Source of the DNA: Thermomicrobiaceae bacterium
GTDB taxonomy: Bacteria; Chloroflexota; Chloroflexia; Thermomicrobiales; Thermomicrobiaceae
Length of the DNA: 5,205 nt
Reading direction: 5' to 3'
Assembly (NCBI GenBank): GCA_007122555.1
Contig: SKTL01000492.1
Coordinates: forward strand, 1-5,205
Position 1 is the stretch's first letter, and the number at the start of each line of letters is the position of its first letter. Position numbers and translations under genes: made by a program. The notes beneath the pieces were generated by a model. It ran no database searches. It was not told where the DNA came from and saw only the letters and a list, made by a program, of their open reading frames with translations. Shown here piece after piece: positions 1-5,205 of this stretch.

Positions 1-1071
1 ATACCCATTCAGGATGTCATCGATCGCCGAGTCGCCGTTGCCGTGGATAGCGATCTGGCGCCCCATTGTGTGGAAGCGCATGATCTCACTGGCGAGGAAT
101 TCAGGATCGTGTATCTTCACGCCGTACTCATCGGGCGCATCGAAATACGGCTGCGTCAGCGATGCGGTGTATGCCTGAATCGCGCCATCCTGAAACATCT
201 TGACTGGACCGGCGATCAGTCTGCCGGATGGCAAGCCGAGCGATGGCCCCAGGTCGCCGGCCTCTCCCTCGAGCTCTGCGTCATAGAGTTCGGGGGCGAC
301 CATGAGGTATGCCCGGATCGGGAGTTCGCCATCGGCGATCGCTCCCGCATATGCCCGCACCTCATCATACGAGCCGATGCGAGCGTCGTGGACCGCGGTA
401 ATCCCCTTCGGCAGATAATGGTCCCGAGCCAGGTTGAGTGCGTTTCGCAGCTCGGGCACGCCATTCTTCGGCAGATGGTCGCTAACGAGAGACATCGCCG
501 GGCTTTCCAGAAACACCCCGGTCGGCTCGCCGTGTTCATCACGGTAGATGTCGCCGCCGGGCGCATCAGGCGTATTCTTGTTGACACCGGCTCGTTCCAG
601 CGCCCGGGAGTTGGCCACGAGGCCGTGATAGGAGACGTGGAATATCACGGCGGGATGATCCGGCGCCGCAGCGTCGAGATCATATCGGGTCGGGTGACGG
701 TTCTCGGCAAGCAGTGTCTGATCGTAGCCGCGACCGATCACCCACTCACCGGCCGGGGTCTGCGCGGCCCGCTCGGCAAGCAATCGCTGCATCTCGGGAA
801 TCGAATCGCAGACATCCCCGCGCAGATTGACGTGAATAAAGCCGGCTCCGGCCATCTGAAAGTGGTTGTGACTCTCAATGAACCCCGGCAGCAGTGTTGA
901 CCCCGCAAGATCGACAGTCTCGCAATCAGGCCCGGCCTGTTCCCGAATATCGCGTTGACGTCCAACCGCGGCAACGCTTCCGTTCTGAACAAGTACGGCT
1001 TCGGCGACCGGATTCAGCGGATCGAGTGTCCGCACCAGTCCATTCGCGAAGATCGTTGACGTTCTCGACAT
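1..1071 (-). CDS. YtcJ-like amidohydrolase (amidohydrolase-3 family), 3' end outside window
   Basis: The minus strand is open without a stop from an ATG at 1071-1069 to the left edge, giving 357 residues that start MSRTSTIFANGLVRTLDPLN. The N-terminal beta-sandwich part is followed by PGFIESHNHF, where His68 and His70 form the HxH metal pair typical of the amidohydrolase superfamily. Later landmarks are FHVSYHGLVANSRAL (residues 144-158), KMFQDGAIQAYTASL (291-305), where Lys291 and Asp295 fit the family's KxxxDG block, and IAIHGNGDSAIDDIL (340-354), the counterpart of the HAIGDRA block in YtcJ. Family members are usually about 530-580 residues, so roughly 200 residues lie outside the window. 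An in-frame TGA at 1095-1093 excludes a longer start; the ribosome site is weak (GGAACGGAAA). The likely role is metal-dependent hydrolysis of an amide or cyclic amide substrate in the cytoplasm. The substrate cannot be predicted, because this family is broad and poorly assigned. It is transcribed divergently from nfeD and is probably functionally unrelated to it. Confidence 0.93.
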   Translation of the reverse strand, partial: MSRTSTIFANGLVRTLDPLNPVAEAVLVQNGSVAAVGRQRDIREQAGPDCETVDLAGSTLLPGFIESHNHFQMAGAGFIHVNLRGDVCDSIPEMQRLLAERAAQTPAGEWVIGRGYDQTLLAENRHPTRYDLDAAAPDHPAVIFHVSYHGLVANSRALERAGVNKNTPDAPGGDIYRDEHGEPTGVFLESPAMSLVSDHLPKNGVPELRNALNLARDHYLPKGITAVHDARIGSYDEVRAYAGAIADGELPIRAYLMVAPELYDAELEGEAGDLGPSLGLPSGRLIAGPVKMFQDGAIQAYTASLTQPYFDAPDEYGVKIHDPEFLASEIMRFHTMGRQIAIHGNGDSAIDDILNGY

Positions 1072-1131
1072 GAGTGTTTCCGTTCCAGTTAATCAGATCC
1101 CGCAGCTTCTGCCAGCAGTGTAATACGAAAC

Positions 1132-1139
1132 GAACGTTC
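1132..1139. promoter_or_regulatory. Short perfect palindrome upstream of the amidohydrolase
   Basis: GAACGTTC is a perfect 8-base palindrome lying 61 bases upstream of the amidohydrolase start, close to an AT-rich TATTAC (1125-1120 on the minus strand) that could act as a -10 element. It resembles half-sites of LexA boxes of the GAAC-N4-GTTC type but lacks the four-base spacer, so it is not called a LexA site. An 8-base palindrome can easily arise by chance. Confidence 0.15.
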
Positions 1140-1183
1140 TCAGGAGTGCGCTACTCAGATTGGAGATACTGGGCCGTTTCCTG

Positions 1184-1201
1184 TGTGAAGATCTGATCAC
1201 A
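1184..1201. promoter_or_regulatory. Candidate operator dyad TGTGA-N8-TCACA
   Basis: A 5+5 base inverted repeat, TGTGA then AGATCTGA then TCACA, sits 113 bases upstream of the amidohydrolase start and about 230 bases upstream of nfeD. The half-sites match those bound by CRP/FNR-family regulators, but that family uses a six-base spacer and this one has eight. It could be an operator for another dimeric regulator or chance. Confidence 0.2.
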
Positions 1202-1428
1202 TCTCGCCGTGCAAACACCCCGAAGAACGCGAGCAGATGATACTATTATCCTGTCTGAAGCTATCGAAACGCCGCCGGTGGATGCACGCACCGCGCTCGA
1301 CAGAAAGCCGGATCTCACGGCCGCAATGTCACATCGAACCAATTGAACGACGCGAACGATCAACGTGAACCGGGAGTCATAGACGCCGGACGCGACCGCC
1401 TGAACCAGCCCGGTAGTACGAGTCGGAC

Positions 1429-2913
1429 ATGATGCCAGTGAACAGAACACCTGTTGGAATAGTTCAACGAATCTTCAGGACCGCGGGAATCTTCTTCATC
1501 CTGCTGGGCCTTCTGAGTATGACCATGCCCGCCTTCGCCCAAGAATCGGCAGGCGATGTGCGCGTCATTGAAGTGCAAGGCACGATCGACCTCGGCCTTG
1601 CCCCGTTCATCGAGCGGGCGATTAGCGAGGCCGAAGAGGACGCAGCCTCGGCGCTCGTTCTTGATATCAACACGCCCGGCGGCCGGCTGGATGCAACCTT
1701 CAAGATCCGCGATGCGCTGCTCGGCGCGGACGTCCCGACTATTGCGTTCATTAATGGGGATGCGTTCTCGGCGGGAGCGCTTATCTCGCTGGCGGCGGAA
1801 TCGATCTACATGACGCCGGGTTCGACTATCGGCGCCGCAACGCCGGTGACCGGAACCGGCGAAGCCGCTGATGAGAAGAACGTCTCGGCCGTTCGATCGA
1901 CCTTCCGATCCACCGCCGAAGCCAGGGGACGCGATCCGGAGATCGCCCAGGGCATGGTTGATCCCAGAGTGGAGATCGAGGGACTGGTTGATGATGAAAC
2001 GCTGATTGCGATGACCTCGTCCGAGGCCCTCGAGTGGGGTATTAGCGACGGAACAGTCGATAATCTGGAAGCAATGCTAGCCGAGATCGGACTGGAAGGC
2101 GCCACCGTTTCCCAGATCGAACAGAACTGGGCGGAGACATTCGTCCGGATCATTACCGAGCCGGTTATCGCCTCGTTGCTCTTCTCGATCGGATCGTTGT
2201 TGATCATCGTCGATATCTTCTCCGGAGACTTGAGCCCATTGAGCGGTATCGGAGCCGGCGGGCTCGCGCTCTTCTTCTGGGGGCACTTCATCGCCGGACT
2301 GGCGGGATGGGAGGGCATTCTTCTCGTTCTTCTTGGTTTAGCCCTGATCGCTATTGAGCTGTTCATTATTCCGGGTTTCGGCATCTTCGGGATTCTGGGG
2401 ATCGCTTCACTGGCCGGTGGACTGTTCATCTCGGTTATCGGCGATGTGACTGTCGAATCAGACCTTCGTCGAGCCGCGTACACTGCATCTGGCGCGGTCG
2501 TGATGGTGCTGTTCGGGATCGTGATGTTACTCGTTTTCCTTCCCTCGATGGGGAGGTTCCGCGGCCTGGTGCTGCAAACCACCCTTGGCAGGGACGACCC
2601 GCCACCGCCGGAGCCCGGTTACCGGAAGTGGTTCAAGCGCGGTGAAGGAGATGACCCGGAAGCCGTTGCGCGCGGATCCCAGGAAGAACACGTTTCGCTG
2701 GTTGGGAAACAGGGACGCGCCCTGTCCGACCTTCGCCCGGGCGGGTTTGCCCGGATCGACGGCCACCGGGTGGATGTCGTCACGCAGGGCGACTACATTA
2801 CCCGAGGAGACCTGGTGGAAATCGTCGCCGACGACCACTATCGTCGGGTCGTTGCGCTCGTTCAACGAGATGAGCCAGAAGCGGCGGACGAGGACATAGA
2901 GGACGAGGAATGA
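1429..2913 (+). CDS. nfeD: Long-form NfeD: membrane-bound ClpP-class serine protease with OB-fold domain
   Basis: The product has 494 residues. Residues 1-37 are a signal peptide with basic residues, a hydrophobic core (about 18-33) and the cleavage site AFA|QE. Residues 41-230 are a ClpP/crotonase-like protease domain: DINTPGG (79-85), then DAFSAGALIS (111-120) with Ser114 as the likely nucleophile, and Lys150 in DEKNVSAVRS as the likely general base of the Ser-Lys dyad. About five membrane segments follow (roughly 245-264, 271-292, 294-314, 316-338, 350-371), then the NfeD OB-fold (about 422-480, starting LVGKQGRAL and including RVDVVTQGDYITRGDLVEIV). The last 14 residues hold ten Asp/Glu. 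Signal peptide plus five helices puts the protease outside and the OB-fold in the cytoplasm. Archaeal NfeD PH1510 cleaves its partner stomatin; here the downstream partner is FloA. The upstream in-frame TAG at 1414 forces the start to 1429 or 1432; no good ribosome site precedes either one. Confidence 0.97.
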   Translation: MMPVNRTPVGIVQRIFRTAGIFFILLGLLSMTMPAFAQESAGDVRVIEVQGTIDLGLAPFIERAISEAEEDAASALVLDINTPGGRLDATFKIRDALLGADVPTIAFINGDAFSAGALISLAAESIYMTPGSTIGAATPVTGTGEAADEKNVSAVRSTFRSTAEARGRDPEIAQGMVDPRVEIEGLVDDETLIAMTSSEALEWGISDGTVDNLEAMLAEIGLEGATVSQIEQNWAETFVRIITEPVIASLLFSIGSLLIIVDIFSGDLSPLSGIGAGGLALFFWGHFIAGLAGWEGILLVLLGLALIAIELFIIPGFGIFGILGIASLAGGLFISVIGDVTVESDLRRAAYTASGAVVMVLFGIVMLLVFLPSMGRFRGLVLQTTLGRDDPPPPEPGYRKWFKRGEGDDPEAVARGSQEEHVSLVGKQGRALSDLRPGGFARIDGHRVDVVTQGDYITRGDLVEIVADDHYRRVVALVQRDEPEAADEDIEDEE

Positions 2914-2951
2914 GAGAATCCGGTATCAATCGGACGAGAGAACACCTGAGA

Positions 2952-2973
2952 CGAACGCTTGAAGGGAGCGTCG
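2952..2973 (+). promoter_or_regulatory. floA ribosome binding site displayed in a small hairpin loop
   Basis: AAGGGAG at 2962-2968 is the best Shine-Dalgarno sequence in the window, six bases before the floA ATG at 2975, and it fixes that start. It lies largely in the loop of a small inverted repeat: ACGCT (2955-2959) can pair with AGCGT (2967-2971), extended by CG (2952-2953) with CG (2972-2973) across a bulged A. The site itself is well supported; a structural role for the hairpin is only a possibility. Confidence 0.6.
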
Positions 2974-2974
2974 A

Positions 2975-3943
2975 ATGGATGAATTAGTAGGTATTGGCGT
3001 CGTAGCCGCCGCCGGTATCGCGATCGCGATTATCGGTCTGTTTCTGTATTTCGTGCCGATCGGACTCTGGATCACCGCGATTTTCTCCGGTGTCCGGGTC
3101 GGGCTGGGAGCGCTCATCGGGATGCGGCTCCGGAAGATCAATCCGGGGGACATTATCCGGCCGTTGATTAACGCAACGAAGGCGGGTCTGGAGCTGGACA
3201 TCGGGCAGATGGAAGCTCACTACCTGGCTGGCGGTAACGTCGGCCGCGTGGTGGCCGCCCTGATTTCCGCGGACCGCGCAAACATCGACCTCACCTGGCG
3301 CCGGGCGACCGCCATCGACCTTGCCGGTCGTGACGTGCTCGAAGCAGTGCAGGTCAGTGTTAACCCGAAGGTGATCAACACCCCGCGCATCGCCGCCGTC
3401 GCCAAAGACGGTATTCAGGTGATGGCGGTTGCCCGTGTGACGGTTCGCGCCAATATCGACCGCCTCGTCGGCGGCGCCGGTGAAGAAACGATTATCGCTC
3501 GTGTCGGTGAGGGCACGGTTTCCTCGATCGGTTCCGCCACCGACCATAAGGAAGTGCTGGAGAGCCCGGACGCTATCTCGCGGCTCGTGCTCCAGCGTGG
3601 TCTGGACGCCGGGACGGCATTCGAGATCCTTTCAATTGACATTGCCGACGTCGACATCGGTCGAAACATCGGCGCCGAGCTCCAGACAGACCAGGCCGAG
3701 GCCAACAAGCGAATCGCCCAGGCAAACGCCGAGGAGCGCCGCGCGATGGCAGTCGCTCGTGAGCAGGAGATGCGTGCTCGCGTGGTTGAGGCCGAGGCAC
3801 AGATTCCTATGGCGATGGCGGAAGCATTCCGCAGTGGCAATCTCGGGATCATGGACTACTACCGAATGCAGAACGTCGAGGCCGACACCAAGATGCGGCA
3901 ATCGCTGGCGGATGACGACGAACAGCGCGGAGAGATCCAGTAA
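2975..3943 (+). CDS. floA: FloA, flotillin-like SPFH scaffold protein (YqfA/UPF0365)
   Basis: The product has 322 residues, close to the usual FloA length of about 330. A hydrophobic N-terminal stretch (residues 5-50, broken near Pro28-Gly30) forms the membrane hairpin or anchor. The family-typical region [23 protein letters not shown] (50-72) follows, and then the SPFH core, including [20 protein letters not shown] (129-148) and [20 protein letters not shown] (163-182). Residues about 235-285 are an Ala/Glu-rich coiled coil ([19 protein letters not shown] and following) that mediates oligomerisation, ending in the conserved [20 protein letters not shown] (281-300). FloA proteins assemble into membrane foci and organise functional membrane microdomains, affecting secretion, signalling and envelope synthesis. 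The gene starts 61 bases after nfeD with a strong ribosome site, so co-transcription is likely. No substitutions at conserved sites stand out. The family call is firm; which client proteins it organises here is unknown. Confidence 0.97.
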   Translation: MDELVGIGVVAAAGIAIAIIGLFLYFVPIGLWITAIFSGVRVGLGALIGMRLRKINPGDIIRPLINATKAGLELDIGQMEAHYLAGGNVGRVVAALISADRANIDLTWRRATAIDLAGRDVLEAVQVSVNPKVINTPRIAAVAKDGIQVMAVARVTVRANIDRLVGGAGEETIIARVGEGTVSSIGSATDHKEVLESPDAISRLVLQRGLDAGTAFEILSIDIADVDIGRNIGAELQTDQAEANKRIAQANAEERRAMAVAREQEMRARVVEAEAQIPMAMAEAFRSGNLGIMDYYRMQNVEADTKMRQSLADDDEQRGEIQ

Positions 3944-3974
3944 CCACGTTCGCGCAGAATTGTGAGCGATCCGT

Positions 3975-4586
3975 ATGGATAAGATCTTCAGTGAGATCAA
4001 GAAGGCGATCGAAGAAGAGATGCGCAACGCCGAGAGCGGCCCGCCCCCGGGGGGCGGCCGCTCCCAGGCAGGCGGTGGGCGCCGAGCCCAGGAGTACGCA
4101 GACTGGCTCAAGGAAGAACAGGACCGCCTGCGCGGAGGCGGCAGCCAGCCGGCAAGCCGGCCCGAGCCGCTTGAAGATGTGAAGATGGAGGCGCCGGCCC
4201 AGCCTCAGCCACGTTCGCGTGAACCTCGATCCCGTGAGCCTCGTTCGCGCGAGCCGCGGAGTGATCAGCCGCGAAGTAGATCTGGTCAGGGGCAGCGTCA
4301 GCAGGCAAAAGGCAGCAGACGGCAGCAACAGGAGAATCGAACACAGCAACAGCCTGCTGAACCGGCTCAGCCGAAACCGCGACCGCAAACGCAGCATCAA
4401 CGCTCGCAGGCAGCCCACGCTCGACAAACCTCCGGCGCCTATGAGCTGCGAACCGCGGGACAGATGGGCAGGCAGATCGAGCGATTGCTCCGGTCTCGAA
4501 ACGGACTGCGTCAGGCGTTTCTGCTTCGGGAGATTGTTAGCAAGCCCGTCTCGCTCCGCAACAAGGACGAACACCTGATCACCTGA
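3975..4586 (+). CDS. Uncharacterised disordered protein with RSREP repeats, third gene of the nfeD-floA unit
   Basis: I do not recognise a named family in this 203-residue protein. Residues 1-16 (MDKIFSEIKKAIEEEM) have the spacing of an amphipathic helix. After a Gly/Pro linker, residues 36-53 (RRAQEYADWLKEEQDRLR) look like a second charged helix. Residues 54-150 are low complexity, rich in Pro, Gln, Arg and Ser, with tandem PRSRE at 79-93 and degenerate copies to 103. The C-terminus is ordered again: residues 156-194 include GRQIERLLRSRNGLRQAF and LLREIVSKPVSLR, which resembles an LRQAxxLxEILGPPxxLR motif I recall from the ends of uncharacterised bacterial proteins (memory, unverified). No signal peptide or membrane helix is seen, so it is probably cytoplasmic or membrane-peripheral. 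It begins 31 bases after floA without a terminator between, and a strong terminator follows its stop, so it is very likely co-transcribed. The ribosome site is weak (GAGCG at 3963-3967). A role as FloA/NfeD adaptor is inference from position. Confidence 0.85.
   Translation: MDKIFSEIKKAIEEEMRNAESGPPPGGGRSQAGGGRRAQEYADWLKEEQDRLRGGGSQPASRPEPLEDVKMEAPAQPQPRSREPRSREPRSREPRSDQPRSRSGQGQRQQAKGSRRQQQENRTQQQPAEPAQPKPRPQTQHQRSQAAHARQTSGAYELRTAGQMGRQIERLLRSRNGLRQAFLLREIVSKPVSLRNKDEHLIT
4036..4061 (+). repeat. GC-rich imperfect palindrome inside the third cistron
   Basis: A 26-base stretch of only G and C within codons 21-29 of the disordered protein forms an imperfect inverted repeat: GCGGCC (4036-4041) pairs with GGCCGC (4056-4061), and GCCC (4043-4046) pairs with GGGC (4052-4055), with a bulged C at 4042 and a five-base loop. 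It encodes the Gly/Pro linker, so it may simply reflect GC-rich codons for GPPPGGG, but the RNA would be very stable about 60 bases after the start codon. Confidence 0.45.
4209..4283 (+). repeat. Five tandem 15-base units encoding PRSRE-type pentapeptides
   Basis: Codons 79-103 of the disordered protein encode PRSRE three times, then PRSDQ and PRSRS. The three perfect peptide copies differ at synonymous positions (for example CGT TCG CGT GAA, CGA TCC CGT GAG, CGT TCG CGC GAG), so the peptide repeat is better kept than the DNA repeat. The last two units have drifted in both. Arg-Ser alternation resembles RS-type basic disordered segments. Confidence 0.8.
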
Positions 4587-4613
4587 GCCACAGAGCACAT
4601 CAGATAATTCTCG

Positions 4614-4650
4614 CGGGGAGACAGTTCAGTTGTCTCCCCGTTTTGCGTTT
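4614..4650 (+). terminator. Intrinsic terminator of the nfeD-floA operon
   Basis: CGGGGAGACA (4614-4623) and TGTCTCCCCG (4631-4640) form a perfect 10-base-pair stem around a seven-base loop (GTTCAGT), followed directly by TTTTGCGTTT. It lies 27 bases after the stop of the disordered-protein gene and so closes the three-gene unit. The T tract is interrupted by GCG, but stem strength and position make the call secure. Read on the minus strand there is no adjoining T tract, so it acts on the plus strand only. Confidence 0.92.
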
Positions 4651-4655
4651 CGTGG

Positions 4656-4684
4656 TTGACCAGCGCCGTATTCGGTACGATTCA
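4656..4684 (+). promoter_or_regulatory. Possible promoter for the downstream membrane-protein gene
   Basis: A gene that follows a strong terminator needs its own promoter in the 60-70 bases available. TTGACC at 4656-4661 is a good -35 match. The best -10 candidates are TACGAT at 4676-4681 (14-base spacing, short) and GATTCA at 4679-4684 (17-base spacing, poor match). The exact -10 is therefore uncertain. Confidence 0.35.
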
Positions 4685-4712
4685 GGGTATAGGGGCAGGA
4701 ACGAGCAGGTAT

Positions 4713-5205
4713 GTGCTGGAACGGGGTTCTCACTCAGTGTGGTTGATCATTCCGCTTATCTATTTTCTTGGCTGGTGGCAGACCGGCAGCTTTCGCCAGG
4801 CGTTTAATGGGACTGTCGCCTGGATCATCGCCTACGCAATCGTCGCGGGTACGCTGCTCCTGCTGGATGTCGGCGGCCTTTCCGGCATGACCGCAACACC
4901 GGACAGCCCGGCAGCGGGAATCGCGATCCTCGGCGGATTCATCGGCATGTGGATCAGTAACTACCTGTGGCGGAGACGAGGCGGCGACCCGCCGCGGAAG
5001 TACGGAAAATGGGAACGCTCCGCACGGGCGATGCTCGGCATGGACAAGAAGAAGAAAAAGAAGAAGCCTGCCAGACAGCAGCCTCTTCCCCCGCAGCAGC
5101 AGGCGCCGCCGCCAGCCCAGCAGCCAATTCCGCCGCCCCAGCAACAGCCGGTCGCCGCGGCGCCGGTCGATGCGCAATATCGCCCTGCCCAAGGGCCGCC
5201 GCCAG
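4713..5205 (+). CDS. Small multi-pass membrane protein with lysine run and Pro/Gln-rich tail, 3' end outside window
   Basis: The frame is open from here to the right edge, giving 164 codons with a GTG start at 4713 (GTG at 4737 is an alternative, with GGGG ten bases before it). I do not recognise the family. Hydrophobic segments lie at about residues 9-22 (VWLIIPLIYFLGWW), 35-51 (VAWIIAYAIVAGTLLLL) and 68-86 (AGIAILGGFIGMWISNYLW), followed by RRRGG, which by the positive-inside rule puts the C-terminus in the cytoplasm. Residues 112-118 are seven lysines in a row, and the rest visible is Pro/Gln/Ala-rich and surely disordered. The window cuts the gene inside that tail, so any C-terminal domain is unseen. 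It lies beyond the terminator of the nfeD-floA unit and appears to be a separate transcription unit. Composition and bulky transmembrane residues support coding; the exact start is unsure. Confidence 0.8.
   Translation, partial: MLERGSHSVWLIIPLIYFLGWWQTGSFRQAFNGTVAWIIAYAIVAGTLLLLDVGGLSGMTATPDSPAAGIAILGGFIGMWISNYLWRRRGGDPPRKYGKWERSARAMLGMDKKKKKKKPARQQPLPPQQQAPPPAQQPIPPPQQQPVAAAPVDAQYRPAQGPPP

Larger units (their letters stand above)
1072..1428. other. Divergent intergenic region between the amidohydrolase and nfeD
   Basis: This 357-base gap separates two divergent starts and must carry the control regions for both genes. I see no convincing consensus -35/-10 pair in either direction. AT-rich spots that could be -10 elements are TACTATTAT at 1241-1249 (plus strand) and TATTAC at 1125-1120 (minus strand), but neither has a good -35 partner at 16-18 bases. 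Short structures seen are the palindrome GAACGTTC at 1132-1139, the dyad TGTGA-N8-TCACA at 1184-1201, and repeated GAAC tetramers between 1336 and 1370. Open frames here are short, lack family resemblance and look like chance. No RNA gene or terminator was recognised. Confidence 0.7.

Noticed and set aside
43..900. Plus-strand open frame of 285 codons opposite the amidohydrolase
   Set aside because: The minus strand encodes a clear amidohydrolase with metal-site motifs over the whole stretch; the plus-strand product has no recognisable features and is an antisense shadow of GC-rich codons.
1132..1139. LexA (SOS) box at GAACGTTC
   Set aside because: Known GAAC-type boxes need four bases between GAAC and GTTC; here there are none.
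1151..1450. Minus-strand open frame of 99 codons in the divergent intergenic region
   Set aside because: It overlaps the nfeD start, has no ribosome site or recognisable features, and would leave no control region for either neighbour.
1806..2582. Minus-strand open frame of 258 codons inside nfeD
   Set aside because: It is antisense to the NfeD membrane and protease domains, its product is a Ser/Pro/Ile-rich shadow, and no ribosome site or homology is apparent.
3849..4598. Minus-strand open frame of 249 codons opposite the third cistron
   Set aside because: It overlaps the conserved end of floA, its Leu/Arg runs are the complement of Gln/Pro/Arg codons, and the terminator after 4586 is oriented for plus-strand transcription.
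5054..5060. A-rich GAAAAAG in the lysine run as a possible frameshift site
   Set aside because: It does not fit the X XXY YYZ heptamer in the reading frame, the zero frame continues openly, and no downstream structure was seen.
4734..5192. Minus-strand open frame of 152 codons opposite the membrane protein
   Set aside because: The plus strand has three bulky hydrophobic segments, a positive-inside cluster and a start following a terminator. The minus product is Arg/Leu low complexity.

Overview
This is a chromosomal window of GC-rich bacterial DNA holding five protein genes. No RNA gene, insertion sequence or CRISPR array was seen. The gene content (a YtcJ-type amidohydrolase, a long-form NfeD next to a FloA flotillin, and proline/glutamine-rich tails) and the base composition would suit a Chloroflexota-like bacterium (Thermomicrobia or relatives). 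No phylogenetic marker is present, so that is only a guess. The envelope proteins suggest a bacterium with a FloA-type membrane microdomain system.

Layout. Positions 1-1071 (minus strand) hold the N-terminal 357 codons of an amidohydrolase-3 (YtcJ-like) metal hydrolase, which runs off the left edge. Positions 1072-1428 are a divergent intergenic region with short dyads and GAAC direct repeats but no clear consensus promoter. Positions 1429-4586 (plus strand) form a compact three-gene unit: nfeD (membrane serine protease with an OB-fold tail), floA (flotillin-like SPFH scaffold) and an uncharacterised 203-residue disordered protein carrying Arg-Ser-Arg-Glu-Pro repeats. The unit ends in a strong intrinsic terminator at 4614-4650. 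From about 4713 a separate plus-strand gene encodes a small multi-pass membrane protein with a seven-lysine run and a Pro/Gln-rich tail; it leaves the window on the right.

How the genes may work together. NfeD proteins and SPFH scaffolds are established genomic partners. In archaea an NfeD-type protease cleaves the C-terminal hydrophobic part of its neighbouring stomatin, and in Bacillus the YqeZ-YqfA(FloA) pair belongs to membrane microdomains. Here the pair is followed by a third cistron with an amphipathic N-terminal helix, a low-complexity basic middle and an ordered-looking C-terminal motif. Its position before the terminator suggests it is a third member of the module, perhaps an adaptor or regulator of FloA assemblies. 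That protein is the most interesting feature of the window. Its function is not known to me and cannot be read from the sequence.
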